From NCBI GenBank assembly GCA_023421115.1, contig JAEZUI010000264.1, positions 75,680-139,679 on the forward strand: a DNA stretch of 64,000 bases. Direction: 5' to 3'. The stretch is from Bacillota bacterium. GTDB lineage: Bacteria; Bacillota; Clostridia; Acetivibrionales; Acetivibrionaceae. Position numbers and translations under genes: made by a program. Below are positions 45,347-54,860 of this stretch, piece by piece; position 1 is the first letter of the stretch, and each line of letters begins with the position of its first letter. Below the pieces are notes generated by a model that saw only the letters and a list, made by a program, of their open reading frames with translations, did not search any database and was not told where the DNA came from.

Positions 45347-46360
45347 ATGAATAAAAAAGATCAATCATCTGTTTTAAAAGTGAAAAGAGGCAGAACGTTT
45401 AAGCGAATATTTATTATAGGAATTTTAGGTATTGTCTTGATTCTTTTGAGCATATTTATTCTTGATGGCTCATTTGGCAAACATGAGCAGAGTATACCAA
45501 ACGCATCATCTACAGCAAATGAAAATAGTATTGACAAAACTATTGAAAGAAATGATGAATTAACGTCTTTGCCTGAGGAAACTCATAAAGAGGATTTTCA
45601 AAAGAGTGTAATAAATACTGAGGGTTCAACAATACAGGATAGATTTAATCTACCGGAAGGATTTGAACGTGTTCCTGTTGCTGAGGGATCTTTTGCACAA
45701 TATTTGAGAAATCTTCCTTTAAAGCCTCATGGTTCTGTTGTCCACTACTATGACGGACGGGAAAAGGGTAGAGATGTGTACGATGCTGTAATTGATATGG
45801 ATGTGGGAGAAAGAGATTTACAGCAATGTGCTGATGCCGTAATGCGGTTTAGAGCAGAGTACTTGTACAATAAAGGGCTTTATGATAAGATTCATTTCAA
45901 CTTTACAAACGGCTTTATGGCGGACTATTCTAAATGGAGGAATGGATACAGGATTGCAGTTGAAGGTAATAATGCTTACTGGGTAAAGCGAGCCGGGTAT
46001 TCTGAAGATTATGCGGTTTTCAGGCAGTATATGGATATGGTTTTTGCATATGCAGGAACATTGTCCCTCTCTATGGAACTTGATAAGGTGAGTATTGAAG
46101 ATATGAAAATTGGAGATGTTTTTATGAAAGGTGCATTGCCCGGCCATTGTGTTATTATTGTGGATATGGCGGAAAATAAATCTACGGGAGAAAAGATATT
46201 TATGATAGCACAAAGTTACATGCCGGCTCAGGATATTCATGTCCTAAAAAATTACAAAAACAACATAATAAGTCCATGGTACAACTCTGACTTTGGAGAG
46301 GAACTAAATACTCCGGAATGGACGTTTGATAAAGAACAGCTTATGAGATTTAAAGAATAG
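45347..46360 (+). CDS. DUF4846 membrane-anchored protein
   Basis: A single TM anchor near the N terminus (about residues 22-42) is followed by a Ser/Glu-rich linker and a soluble domain from about residue 95: LPEGFERVPVAEGSFAQYLRNLPLKPHGSVVHYYDG, MRFRAEYLY, FTNGFMADYSKWRNGYRI and PGHCVIIVDMAE. This is the DUF4846 pattern. The late KGALPGHCVIIVD..KIFMIAQSYMPAQDIHVLKN part has the Cys-His look of NlpC/P60-like folds, but catalysis is not established. The domain should lie outside the membrane. AGGGGGATGG precedes the ATG. The rhomboid gene follows after 61 bases, probably on the same mRNA. Confidence 0.85.
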   Translation: MNKKDQSSVLKVKRGRTFKRIFIIGILGIVLILLSIFILDGSFGKHEQSIPNASSTANENSIDKTIERNDELTSLPEETHKEDFQKSVINTEGSTIQDRFNLPEGFERVPVAEGSFAQYLRNLPLKPHGSVVHYYDGREKGRDVYDAVIDMDVGERDLQQCADAVMRFRAEYLYNKGLYDKIHFNFTNGFMADYSKWRNGYRIAVEGNNAYWVKRAGYSEDYAVFRQYMDMVFAYAGTLSLSMELDKVSIEDMKIGDVFMKGALPGHCVIIVDMAENKSTGEKIFMIAQSYMPAQDIHVLKNYKNNIISPWYNSDFGEELNTPEWTFDKEQLMRFKE

Positions 46361-46421
46361 GCAAATAAGTAGTGTTTCCAACCTAAATCTAGGCTTTGGA
46401 CAAAGAAAGTGAGGATTTATA

Positions 46422-46988
46422 ATGCTAAAACGTTTTCACTATAATTCACCAGTAATACTGACATACACTATATTATCCTTTATAGTGCTAATTCTCAGTG
46501 GAGTTACAAAATTTTATTCTACTCGATTGCTTTTTTCGGTATATAGAGGAAGTCTTACCGATGTTTTCTTTTATTTCAGATTGTTTGGACATGTATTAGG
46601 ACATGCGGATTGGAGTCACTTTTTGAGCAACTTCCTCATAATACTAATAATCGGCCCTATGCTTGAGGAAAAATACGGTTCGAAAAATTTGCTTATGATG
46701 ATAGCAACTACAGCGTTTGTAACTGGTTTGTTGAATATACTGCTTTTTAATTCTGCATTGCTTGGTGCAAGCGGTATTGTGTTTATGTTTATTTTGTTAG
46801 GTTCTTTTGCTAATATAAAAAAGGGAAGTATTCCCATTACTCTAATATTGGTGGTTGTTGTTTACCTTGGAATGGAATTTGCCGATGCATTACTAAAGGA
46901 AGATAATGTTTCACAACTTACTCACATTGCGGGTGGCATTTTTGGCTGTATTTTCGGTTTTACCCGTCAGAGTGGCAAGAAGGCATAG
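46422..46988 (+). CDS. Rhomboid-family intramembrane serine protease
   Basis: The 188-residue, six-TM protein has GHADWSHFLSNFLIILIIGPMLEEKYG (rhomboid helix 2 with His and Asn), the nucleophile motif LLGASGIVFMFILLG (GASG; the canonical form is GxSG) and the catalytic-histidine helix SQLTHIAGGIFGCIFG. Rhomboids cut TM segments of other proteins in the membrane. All residues of the Ser-His dyad are present. GAGG precedes the ATG. It follows the DUF4846 gene closely. Substrate unknown. Confidence 0.9.
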   Translation: MLKRFHYNSPVILTYTILSFIVLILSGVTKFYSTRLLFSVYRGSLTDVFFYFRLFGHVLGHADWSHFLSNFLIILIIGPMLEEKYGSKNLLMMIATTAFVTGLLNILLFNSALLGASGIVFMFILLGSFANIKKGSIPITLILVVVVYLGMEFADALLKEDNVSQLTHIAGGIFGCIFGFTRQSGKKA

Positions 46989-47082
46989 CTTGCTGATGCT
47001 ACTGACAAAGGGTGAATTTAATTTTCGTACACCATATTAGGTTATACTTTTGAATTTTCCGTGTCCTAACAAAAACTTGTTA

Positions 47083-47111
47083 TTTCCATATTTAATACAA
47101 TGTGTTATAAT
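47083..47111 (+). promoter_or_regulatory. Probable promoter of the LacI-like kinase triplet
   Basis: TTTCCA (47083-47088) and TATAAT (47106-47111) lie 17 bases apart, about 160 bases before the first kinase gene. Confidence 0.5.
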
Positions 47112-47273
47112 TATATGCATGTATTACGTTTCTGTAAGTTGATTTCTAAAGGATTTTTATAGTTGAAAAAGCCTAGTTTTACAGTTCTTTTTATCGTCAG
47201 TAGAATTTATTTCTTAAGTTTAATTGAATACTTGTGAGTTAATAGCCGATTCAAAAATTATTGAGGTGATTTG

Positions 47274-49397
47274 ATGAAAAAGCGAAAGACATTAGGTCTT
47301 CTCATCAACGATATTGATGGGAGCTATCAAACATATATATGGCTAATGTTGAAGCAAGCTGCTGAAGAAATGGACTGCAATTTAATGGTTTTTGAAGGAA
47401 GGTCTTTAAAACATGATGATTATGCTGACAAACAGCATCATATTATTTACAATTTTATTGAAAAAGATAGATTTGATGGATTGGTCATTACCAGTTCTTC
47501 TATAGCCTCCTTTATAAAGTATGATGAGTTTCTGCAATTCATGAAGAAGTACAGAGATATCCCTTTTGTATCTTTTGGTGTTGAAATACCCGGTGCATTA
47601 AGTGTAATTTGCGATACAAAGGTAGGGATGAAAAATCTTATCAGGCATTTAACTGATGACCATGGTTATACCAAAATTATATTTGTAACAGGTCCAGCAG
47701 GCAATGATGCTGCAATTGAACGTCTTGAGGCGTATAAAGAAGTTCTTGAGGAAAAAAATATAGATTTTGATGAGAATTTGATATTCCAAGGTGATTTTAT
47801 ATCTAATACGGGCTACCACATAATGGAAGAAATTGTGCTTTCAAAAAAGGAATACGAGGCAATAGTATTTTCAAATGACGATATGGCTTTAGGTGCTATA
47901 AAGTGCATTGAAAACATGAAGGATTCAGGAAAATACCCGGTTGATAAAAGAATTATTATTTGCGGTTTTGATGACTCCTTAAATGCAAGCAAGGTAAACC
48001 CGCCTTTAACAACAGTAAAACAGCCCATTAAGGAAATGTGCTTTAAATCAGTGGAAGCTTTAATAGAGAGTGAAAATAAAGAAGAGGCTATCATATTGCC
48101 TTCAGTTATTGTGAAGAGGGCGTCTTGTGGGTGTGAATATAATAAAGAGAAGGACAAGCTAAATGATATAAATTCAGTAAAATTAGTATTGAATTGTAGA
48201 GTGCATGAAAATATTCAGACTTATCTTATCGAGGAGCTTTTTGAAAAGCTTGGACCTGCCTTAAAAAACAGTTTTATTGAAAGTTGTTTTGTATTTAAAT
48301 ATGTTGAAGGACCAATTTTCTATGATGAAGAAATGGCTTTTGATGAAAACTTTAAAGTACCGTTAAGATCTGAAATGATATATGCCTATTATAATGGTGA
48401 ACGCAAGGCTATAGAACAGAAAGACAATATAATAAGGACTACCCGGATTGTTCCTGAATGTTTTATACCTGAGGATAGGAGATTTACATATCTTGTTATG
48501 CCGTTGTTTTTTAAAAATGAACATTTTGGTTATGTATGTTTTGAAGTAACCGATAATGATGTAATGACCTTTGAAATGTTGAGGGGGCAGATTAGCAATA
48601 CTCTAAAGGGCGCACTTATGTTGCTTGAAAGGGATAGTATTGAAGAAAGCCTTCGGGAAAATGAAAGGTTGGCATCGTTAGGACAGATGATAGGGGGAAT
48701 ATCTCACAATCTTATGACTCCTATTATGTCAATTTCAGGTATATCCACTGCTCTAGGAGATTTAATTAGTGAATACAGGGAATCTATTGAAGATGGAACG
48801 GTAACAAAAGAGGATCATTATGAAATAAATTCTGAAATGGCAGAGTGGGTTAAAAAGTTAAAGGATTATAATTCGTACATGTCTAATGTCATAACAACTG
48901 TTAAATCGCAGGCAATTCAGTTAAATTCTCATTCGGAAAATGATTTTACAATAGACGAACTTGTAAATAGAATAAAGTTTTTAAAAAACACCGATATTAC
49001 TATAAAAAAAGCAAATCTAGAGTTAATTGTAAATATAGATGCAAACGTTGTAATTCAAGGTGATGTATCAAATATGATACAAATACTGGACAATTTAATA
49101 AAGAATGCAATTCAATCCTATGAGGGGAAAGAGCTTTATCAATGCAGAGTTGAACTTCATATACGTAAAAATGAAAATATGATTATAATCATGGTAAAAG
49201 ATTACGGTAGTGGAATACCCGAAGACATTAAACCACGTTTGTTTAAGTATATGTTAACTACTAAAGGAAAAAACGGAACAGGACTAAGTCTAATGTTATC
49301 ATATTCAACTATAAAGGGTAAATTCGGAGGAGAAATATGGTTTGAATCTGAGGAAAATCAGGGAACAGCATTTTACATTTCCGTGCCTATAAATTAG
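47274..49397 (+). CDS. Soluble histidine kinase with LacI-like sensor domain (paralogue 1)
   Basis: Of 707 residues, the first 285 form a LacI/Peripla_BP_3 ligand-binding fold without an HTH: KTLGLLINDIDGSYQTYIWL, DGLVITSSS, DDHGYTKIIFVTGPAG, AIVFSNDDMALGAIKCIE, IIICGFDDS and PPLTTVKQP. A VKRASCGC motif closes it. A GAF-like middle part (about 300-460, YLVMPLFFKNEHFGYVCFEV) leads to a kinase: ERLASLGQMIGGISHNLMTP (H box), DNLIKNAIQSYEG (N box), DYGSGIPEDI and GKNGTGLSLMLSY. No TM helix is present, so it should sense a cytoplasmic ligand, probably a sugar. ATG 47274 follows GAGGTGAT. No response regulator is next to it. It is followed by two paralogues of the same build. Confidence 0.9.
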   Translation: MKKRKTLGLLINDIDGSYQTYIWLMLKQAAEEMDCNLMVFEGRSLKHDDYADKQHHIIYNFIEKDRFDGLVITSSSIASFIKYDEFLQFMKKYRDIPFVSFGVEIPGALSVICDTKVGMKNLIRHLTDDHGYTKIIFVTGPAGNDAAIERLEAYKEVLEEKNIDFDENLIFQGDFISNTGYHIMEEIVLSKKEYEAIVFSNDDMALGAIKCIENMKDSGKYPVDKRIIICGFDDSLNASKVNPPLTTVKQPIKEMCFKSVEALIESENKEEAIILPSVIVKRASCGCEYNKEKDKLNDINSVKLVLNCRVHENIQTYLIEELFEKLGPALKNSFIESCFVFKYVEGPIFYDEEMAFDENFKVPLRSEMIYAYYNGERKAIEQKDNIIRTTRIVPECFIPEDRRFTYLVMPLFFKNEHFGYVCFEVTDNDVMTFEMLRGQISNTLKGALMLLERDSIEESLRENERLASLGQMIGGISHNLMTPIMSISGISTALGDLISEYRESIEDGTVTKEDHYEINSEMAEWVKKLKDYNSYMSNVITTVKSQAIQLNSHSENDFTIDELVNRIKFLKNTDITIKKANLELIVNIDANVVIQGDVSNMIQILDNLIKNAIQSYEGKELYQCRVELHIRKNENMIIIMVKDYGSGIPEDIKPRLFKYMLTTKGKNGTGLSLMLSYSTIKGKFGGEIWFESEENQGTAFYISVPIN

Positions 49398-49498
49398 AAG
49401 AAGCTTATGTTTTACAATCTATATTTATTGGTAATATCTATTCTTTAAGTTCTAATTAATGCTTATGAGAACTTCATGAACTTTATAGGGGTGATAGA

Positions 49499-51631
49499 AT
49501 GAAAAAGCGTAAGACAATTGGTCTTCTTATAAATGATATTGATGGCGGTTTACAAGTATCATTTTGGCTAGCTTTTAAACAAGCTGCTGAGGAAATGGAC
49601 TGCAACTTGATGGTGTTTGCAGGAAGGTCTTTAAATAACAAATTATATGGTGCTAAACAGCACCATATAATTTACAATTTTATTGAGAAAGGAGCACTTG
49701 ATGGAATAATAATAGCAAGTGCTTTAATTGGTACCTTCGTAACCCCGGAAGAGTTTAAGGAATTTTGCAAAAAATATAAAGATATTCCTATTGTGTCTTT
49801 TGGTATTGAGATTCCTAATGCTGCAAGTATAGTGTGTGAAGGTAAAAATGGTTTGAAAGATCTTATAAGGCATTTAATTGATGACCATGGCTATAAAAGA
49901 ATTATGTTTGTGACTGGACCTGAAAATAATGGTGGTTCAATAGGAAGATTTGAAGCATATAGGGAAGTCCTTGAAGAAAAGAATATAAGTTTTGAGGAAA
50001 ATATGGTGTTTCATGGAGATTTTGTAGCGGATACTGGATACAAGATAATGGAAGAGATTATTCTTTCGGATATTGAATATGACGCTATAGTATTTGCAAA
50101 TGATTCCATGGCATTAGGTGCATTAAGGGCCATAGATAACATGAAAAAAGCGGATATATACCCTAAAGATAAAAAGGTTGTAATTTGTGGGTTTGACGAC
50201 GCAATTATGGCAAACAAGGCAAATCCGCCCTTAACAACAGTCAAACAACCTATTAGAGAAATGTGTACTAAAGCTGTTGAGTTATTCGTGAAAGAGGAAC
50301 TTAAGGAAGAGTTAATTGTATTCCAATCGATTATGGTTAAGAGGGCATCTTGCGGGTGTAGTTATAATATAGTGAATGAAAACAATAATAATAACAAATC
50401 TCTAAAACTTGTTGCTAACTATAACGTTCATGAAAACATACAAACTTACGAGGTAGAGGAGCTTTTTGATGAACTTACACTTGTTCTCAAACAGTGCTTT
50501 ATAGACAGCTGTTTTATTTGTAAGTATTTTGATGGTCCATATTTTTACGATGTTGACATGGCTTTTGATGAATCTTTTAAAATACCTTTGAGGTCTGAAA
50601 TAATATATGCCTATTATAAGGGCGAGCGGATATCTATTGAGGAAAAAAACAAGCTTATAAGGACTGGCAATATTCTTCCGGAGCGTTTTTTACAGGACGA
50701 AAAAAGACTAACATACATTATTATGCCGTTGTTCTTTAGGAATGAGCATTTTGGTTACATATGTTTTGAAGCTACTGATAGTAATGCAATGACTTATGAG
50801 CTTTTAAGGGGTGAGATAAGTAATGCTCTCAAAGGCGCACTAATGATACTTGAGAGGGATAGCATTGAAGAAACTCTGAGAGAAAATGAGAGATTAGCTT
50901 CATTGGGACAGTTGATTGGAGGTATATCTCATAACCTTATGACGCCAATTATGTCCATTGCTGGTATATCTACTGCTCTAGAGGACTTGAAAAATGAATA
51001 TAAAGAATCTATAGGAGATCCAATGGTAACAAATGAGGATCATTATGAAATTAGTTCTGAAATAGCACAATGGATTGAGAAGTTAAAAGAATATAACGCA
51101 TATATGTCCAAGGTAATATCAAATGTTAAGTCACAGGCAGTTCAATTGAATTATCATGCTAATAACGGTTTTACAATAGATGAACTGGTAAATAGGATTG
51201 AATTCATGAAAAGTAGTGATATTACTATCAAAAATTCTAACATCGAGCTATTTGTAGATGCGAGTATGGATGTTGTTGTTCCTGGAGATATTTTGAATAT
51301 GGTTCAAGTGATTGAGAATCTCTTAAAGAATGCAATTGAGTCCTATGATAATAAAGAACTGCATGAGTGCAAAATCGATATATATATACGAAAAAATAAA
51401 AACGTTCTGACGATTGCAGTTAAAGATTTTGGTTGTGGAATAAAAGATGACATAAAGCCTCGATTATTTAAGAACATGGAAACTACAAAAGGAAAGAATG
51501 GAATAGGATTAAGTCTATTATTGTCATATTCGACCATAAAAGGGAAGTTTGGAGGCGAGATATGGTTTGAATCGGAAGTTAATAATGGTGCTACATTTTA
51601 CATTGCAGTACCTTTAAGTGAAACGCTATAG
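49499..51631 (+). CDS. Soluble histidine kinase with LacI-like sensor domain (paralogue 2)
   Basis: This 710-residue paralogue has the same architecture: LacI-like domain (KTIGLLINDIDGGLQVSFWL to NPPLTTVKQP, then VKRASCGC), GAF-like middle part (YIIMPLFFRNEHFGYICFEA) and kinase core (ERLASLGQLIGGISHNLMTP, ENLLKNAIESYDN, DFGCGIKDDI, GKNGIGLSLLLSY). The ligand-domain residues differ most from its neighbours in the first 130 positions (for example SALIGTFVTPEEFKEF), suggesting a different ligand. GGGGTGAT lies before the ATG, as in the others. The gap to paralogue 1 is 101 bases, and to paralogue 3 only 10 bases. Confidence 0.9.
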   Translation: MKKRKTIGLLINDIDGGLQVSFWLAFKQAAEEMDCNLMVFAGRSLNNKLYGAKQHHIIYNFIEKGALDGIIIASALIGTFVTPEEFKEFCKKYKDIPIVSFGIEIPNAASIVCEGKNGLKDLIRHLIDDHGYKRIMFVTGPENNGGSIGRFEAYREVLEEKNISFEENMVFHGDFVADTGYKIMEEIILSDIEYDAIVFANDSMALGALRAIDNMKKADIYPKDKKVVICGFDDAIMANKANPPLTTVKQPIREMCTKAVELFVKEELKEELIVFQSIMVKRASCGCSYNIVNENNNNNKSLKLVANYNVHENIQTYEVEELFDELTLVLKQCFIDSCFICKYFDGPYFYDVDMAFDESFKIPLRSEIIYAYYKGERISIEEKNKLIRTGNILPERFLQDEKRLTYIIMPLFFRNEHFGYICFEATDSNAMTYELLRGEISNALKGALMILERDSIEETLRENERLASLGQLIGGISHNLMTPIMSIAGISTALEDLKNEYKESIGDPMVTNEDHYEISSEIAQWIEKLKEYNAYMSKVISNVKSQAVQLNYHANNGFTIDELVNRIEFMKSSDITIKNSNIELFVDASMDVVVPGDILNMVQVIENLLKNAIESYDNKELHECKIDIYIRKNKNVLTIAVKDFGCGIKDDIKPRLFKNMETTKGKNGIGLSLLLSYSTIKGKFGGEIWFESEVNNGATFYIAVPLSETL

Positions 51632-51641
51632 GGGTGATTAG

Positions 51642-53777
51642 ATGAAAAAGCGTAAGACGTTAGGGCTTATTATTAATAGTATCGATGGCAGTTACCAAAC
51701 ACTTTTATGGCTTGCGTTCAAGCGAGCAGCTGATGAACTAGACTGTAACTTACTGGTCTTTGAGGGAAGAACATTGAGACAATCGGGTTATGCAGAAAAG
51801 CAGCATCACATAGTATATAGTTTTGTTGAAAAAGGAAAGCTAGACGGCTTAATTATTACAACGTCTTCAATTATATTAAATTTTTGTCATGAAGAGTTGA
51901 TGAAATTCTTTAAGAAATACAGGGGCATTCCGTGCGTTTCTTTCGGTATAAAAATACCCCAAGCCATTAGTTTGCTTAGTAACAACAAAGAAGGTATGAA
52001 AGACCTTATGAGACATTTAATTAAGGAGCATGGCTATAAAAAAATTATATTTGTAAAAGGTCCAGAGAACTTTGAAGGATCAGTTGAACGTTTCAGTGCA
52101 TATAAGGAGGTTCTTGAAGAAAACAATATAAGTTTTGATGAAACACTCGTGTTTTCAGGCAATTTTATATCTGAAACAGGTTATAGAATAATGGAAGAGA
52201 TTATTTTATTAGAAATGTATTATGATGCGATAGTATTTGCAAACGACGATATGGCTTTAGGAGCGATTAAATGTATTGAAAGCATGAAGGAAGCAGGAAA
52301 ATATCCTGTTGATAAAAAAAGCATAATATGCGGTTTTGACGATTCTTTAAATGCAAGTCAGGTAACTCCTCGACTGACAACGGTTAGACAACCTATTAAG
52401 GAAATGTGTTATAAGGCGGTAGAATTATTGGTAAAAGGTGAAAATAAGGAACAGACTATTGAATTTCCCTGTGTTATGGTAAAACGGGAATCGTGTGGGT
52501 GCAGTTACAATAAAGAAAATAACGATATAGAGAACAATAAGGAAGTAAAACTAGCGGCAAGGTTTAGAGCGCATGAAAGTATTCAGTCCTATAAGATAGA
52601 TGAACTTTTTGATAGACTTACAACTGTTTTAAAACATTGTTTTATAAAAAGCTGCTTTATTTTTAAATATGTTGAAGGTCCTATTATTTATGATGAAGAA
52701 ATGGCGTTTGATGAAGCTTTTAAGGTGCCAAAAAGATCCGAATTGATTTATGCTTTTTGTGATGGTGAGCGGAGGTCTATTGATGAGGATGAGAAAATTA
52801 TATTAACTACAGATATTCTTCCCAAAAGTTTTATTAACTACGATAGGAGGTTTACTCGTCTTGTATTACCTTTGTTTTTTAGAAATGAGCATTTAGGTTA
52901 CACGTGTTTTGAGGTGACTGATAATAATGATGTAATGATTTTTGAACTGTTAAGAGGGCAGATAAGTAACACTTTAAAAGGTGCACTTATGTTAATGGAA
53001 AGGGAGAGAATCGAAGAGTGTTTGAGGGAAAATGAACGATTAGCTTCATTAGGTCAGCTCATAGGAGGGATATCACATAACCTTATGACACCTATCATGT
53101 CAATTGCAGGATTGACTACTGCTTTACAGGATTTAAACGATGAGTATCGAGATTCTATAGGTGATGAATCAGTAACCATTGAGGATCATCTTGAAATAAA
53201 TTCAGAGATGGAAGAATGGATTGAAAAGTTAAAAGAATATAACTCATATATGTCTGGTGTTATATCAACAGTAAAGTCCCAAGCCGTTCAATTGAATGCT
53301 CAAACAAATAATAGTTTTACGATAAATGAATTGATAAATAGAATTAAATTTTTAAGAAACAGTGATATAATTATAAGGAAATCAGATTTTAGTATGTTTG
53401 TAGATGCAGATTCAAGTATTGTTATTCTTGGAGATATATCTAATATCATTCAAATACTAGACAATTTAATAAAGAACGCAATACAATCCTATACTGGTAA
53501 AGGACTACATAAATGTAGAGTTGAGCTTGGTATTCGCAAAAAAGAAAATATGATAATAATAACAGTGAAGGACTTTGGAGTAGGAATACCTGAGGAAATC
53601 AAGTCCCGTATATTTAAATATATAGTTACAACCAAAGGTGAAAGTGGTAATGGTGTGAGTCTTATGTTATCGTATTCAACCATAAAGGGAAAATTCGGAG
53701 GAGAAATTTGGTTTGAATCAAAAATTAACAAAGGTACTGAGTTTTTTATAGCTTTGCCTATAGCCAAAGCTATGTAA
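51642..53777 (+). CDS. Soluble histidine kinase with LacI-like sensor domain (paralogue 3)
   Basis: The third 711-residue paralogue: LacI-like domain (KTLGLIINSIDGSYQTLLWL to TPRLTTVRQP, closing with VKRESCGC), GAF-like middle part (RLVLPLFFRNEHLGYTCFEV), kinase H box ERLASLGQLIGGISHNLMTP, N box DNLIKNAIQSYTG, DFGVGIPEEI. Its last glycine box reads GESGNGVSLMLSY where the others have GNGTGLSL-type residues, a milder match to the ATP lid, so turnover may be lower. It starts ten bases after paralogue 2, so the two are surely co-transcribed. No TM helices. Confidence 0.9.
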   Translation: MKKRKTLGLIINSIDGSYQTLLWLAFKRAADELDCNLLVFEGRTLRQSGYAEKQHHIVYSFVEKGKLDGLIITTSSIILNFCHEELMKFFKKYRGIPCVSFGIKIPQAISLLSNNKEGMKDLMRHLIKEHGYKKIIFVKGPENFEGSVERFSAYKEVLEENNISFDETLVFSGNFISETGYRIMEEIILLEMYYDAIVFANDDMALGAIKCIESMKEAGKYPVDKKSIICGFDDSLNASQVTPRLTTVRQPIKEMCYKAVELLVKGENKEQTIEFPCVMVKRESCGCSYNKENNDIENNKEVKLAARFRAHESIQSYKIDELFDRLTTVLKHCFIKSCFIFKYVEGPIIYDEEMAFDEAFKVPKRSELIYAFCDGERRSIDEDEKIILTTDILPKSFINYDRRFTRLVLPLFFRNEHLGYTCFEVTDNNDVMIFELLRGQISNTLKGALMLMERERIEECLRENERLASLGQLIGGISHNLMTPIMSIAGLTTALQDLNDEYRDSIGDESVTIEDHLEINSEMEEWIEKLKEYNSYMSGVISTVKSQAVQLNAQTNNSFTINELINRIKFLRNSDIIIRKSDFSMFVDADSSIVILGDISNIIQILDNLIKNAIQSYTGKGLHKCRVELGIRKKENMIIITVKDFGVGIPEEIKSRIFKYIVTTKGESGNGVSLMLSYSTIKGKFGGEIWFESKINKGTEFFIALPIAKAM

Positions 53778-53873
53778 TTAAAATTATTGTTAGGCTAATA
53801 TTGACGCATATTATGTTTGATGATACCTTATATAGAAAGTTATATTATTCTAAGTATTGAGAATGAGGAAAAA

Positions 53874-54599
53874 ATGAAACAGAAACACAAAAATATATTA
53901 TATGAACAAGACTTATATGCACCAATAAAGGATTATCTTACAAAAGAAGGATACACAGTAAAAGGTGAGGTTAAAAACTGTGATGTTATGGCTGTAAGGT
54001 GTGATGAGCTGCTGGTTGTGGAAATGAAGAAAACTCTTAACCTTGATGTTATTCTTCAAGCTTCAATACGTCAAAGACTGACAGACAGGGTGTATATTGC
54101 TGTTCCTAAAAAAGGCAAGCTGCTTTTTACGAAACGCTGGAAGGATATATGTTATCTTTTAAGAAGGCTTGAATTAGGTCTGTTTTTAGTTTCAATCAGA
54201 GGTGAAGCTTCTTTTGTCGAAGAGGCAATAGCTCCAAAGCCCTTTAGCCGGGAATTAAGTATAAAAAAGTCAAACAGGAAAAAAAGAGAGGTTCTTAACG
54301 AATTTTCAAATAGGCATGGAGATTACAATACGGGAGGCTGTACCGGTAAAAAACTGGTGACTGTATATAGGGAACAGGCAATACATATTGCAGCTCTACT
54401 TGGGGAATATGGTGATCTAAGTCCTAAAAGGCTTAGGGAGTTGGGTACGGACAAGGGAAAAACATCGCAGATATTGCAGGATAACCATTATGGGTGGTTT
54501 GAGAGAGTGTCGAGAGGTTTGTACACCTTGAGTGAAAAGGGAAAAGTTGATTTAAGAGAATATCATGAACTTGTGGAATTTTACTTAAAAGAGAATTAG
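53874..54599 (+). CDS. DUF2161-type protein with PD-(D/E)xK nuclease-like fold
   Basis: ATG 53874 has GAGGAA just upstream; the earlier in-frame start at 53817 has none. In 241 residues I see YEQDLYAPIKDYLTKEGYTVKGEVKNCDVMAVRCDELLVVEMKKTLNLDVILQA, with the D...E-x-K residues of PD-(D/E)xK phosphodiesterases (Asp of CDVMAV, Glu and Lys of VEMKK), and DRVYIAVPKKGK. The C-terminal half holds a helix-turn-helix-like segment (SPKRLRELGTDKGKTSQILQDNHYGWFERVSRGLYTLSEKG). The family's substrate is not known. A good terminator follows, so it ends the kinase transcription unit or stands alone. Confidence 0.85.
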   Translation: MKQKHKNILYEQDLYAPIKDYLTKEGYTVKGEVKNCDVMAVRCDELLVVEMKKTLNLDVILQASIRQRLTDRVYIAVPKKGKLLFTKRWKDICYLLRRLELGLFLVSIRGEASFVEEAIAPKPFSRELSIKKSNRKKREVLNEFSNRHGDYNTGGCTGKKLVTVYREQAIHIAALLGEYGDLSPKRLRELGTDKGKTSQILQDNHYGWFERVSRGLYTLSEKGKVDLREYHELVEFYLKEN

Positions 54600-54600
54600 T

Positions 54601-54644
54601 ACTGCTGCATAAAAAGTATCTTACATTAGCAGCAGTGTTTTTTT
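54601..54644 (+). terminator. Rho-independent terminator after the DUF2161 gene
   Basis: A perfect 8-bp stem (54601-54608 with 54629-54636) is followed by GTTTTTTT, right after the stop codon. Confidence 0.85.
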
Positions 54645-54860
54645 ATTTCCTAAGAAAGTGCATTGGTTTTAACAAAAAACTTTCATATAAAAGAACAACT
54701 TTCAATAGTGCAAGTGCATATTATGGAAAGAACATTGCGAAGAGCTTTAGAGAATGTAGACGAAGCGAAGGAAAAGTCAAATCAAAGGTTATTCCCCTTC
54801 GCCGATATAAGAAGGGTGCTCAGCCTGAATATTCAAGTTTAATCCATAATATATAAAAAT

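Noticed and set aside
54635..54856. 73-codon plus-strand ORF between the DUF2161 and transglutaminase-fold genes
   Set aside because: It starts inside the terminator, has no ribosome binding site and its composition (many Lys, Arg, Ser) fits no family.
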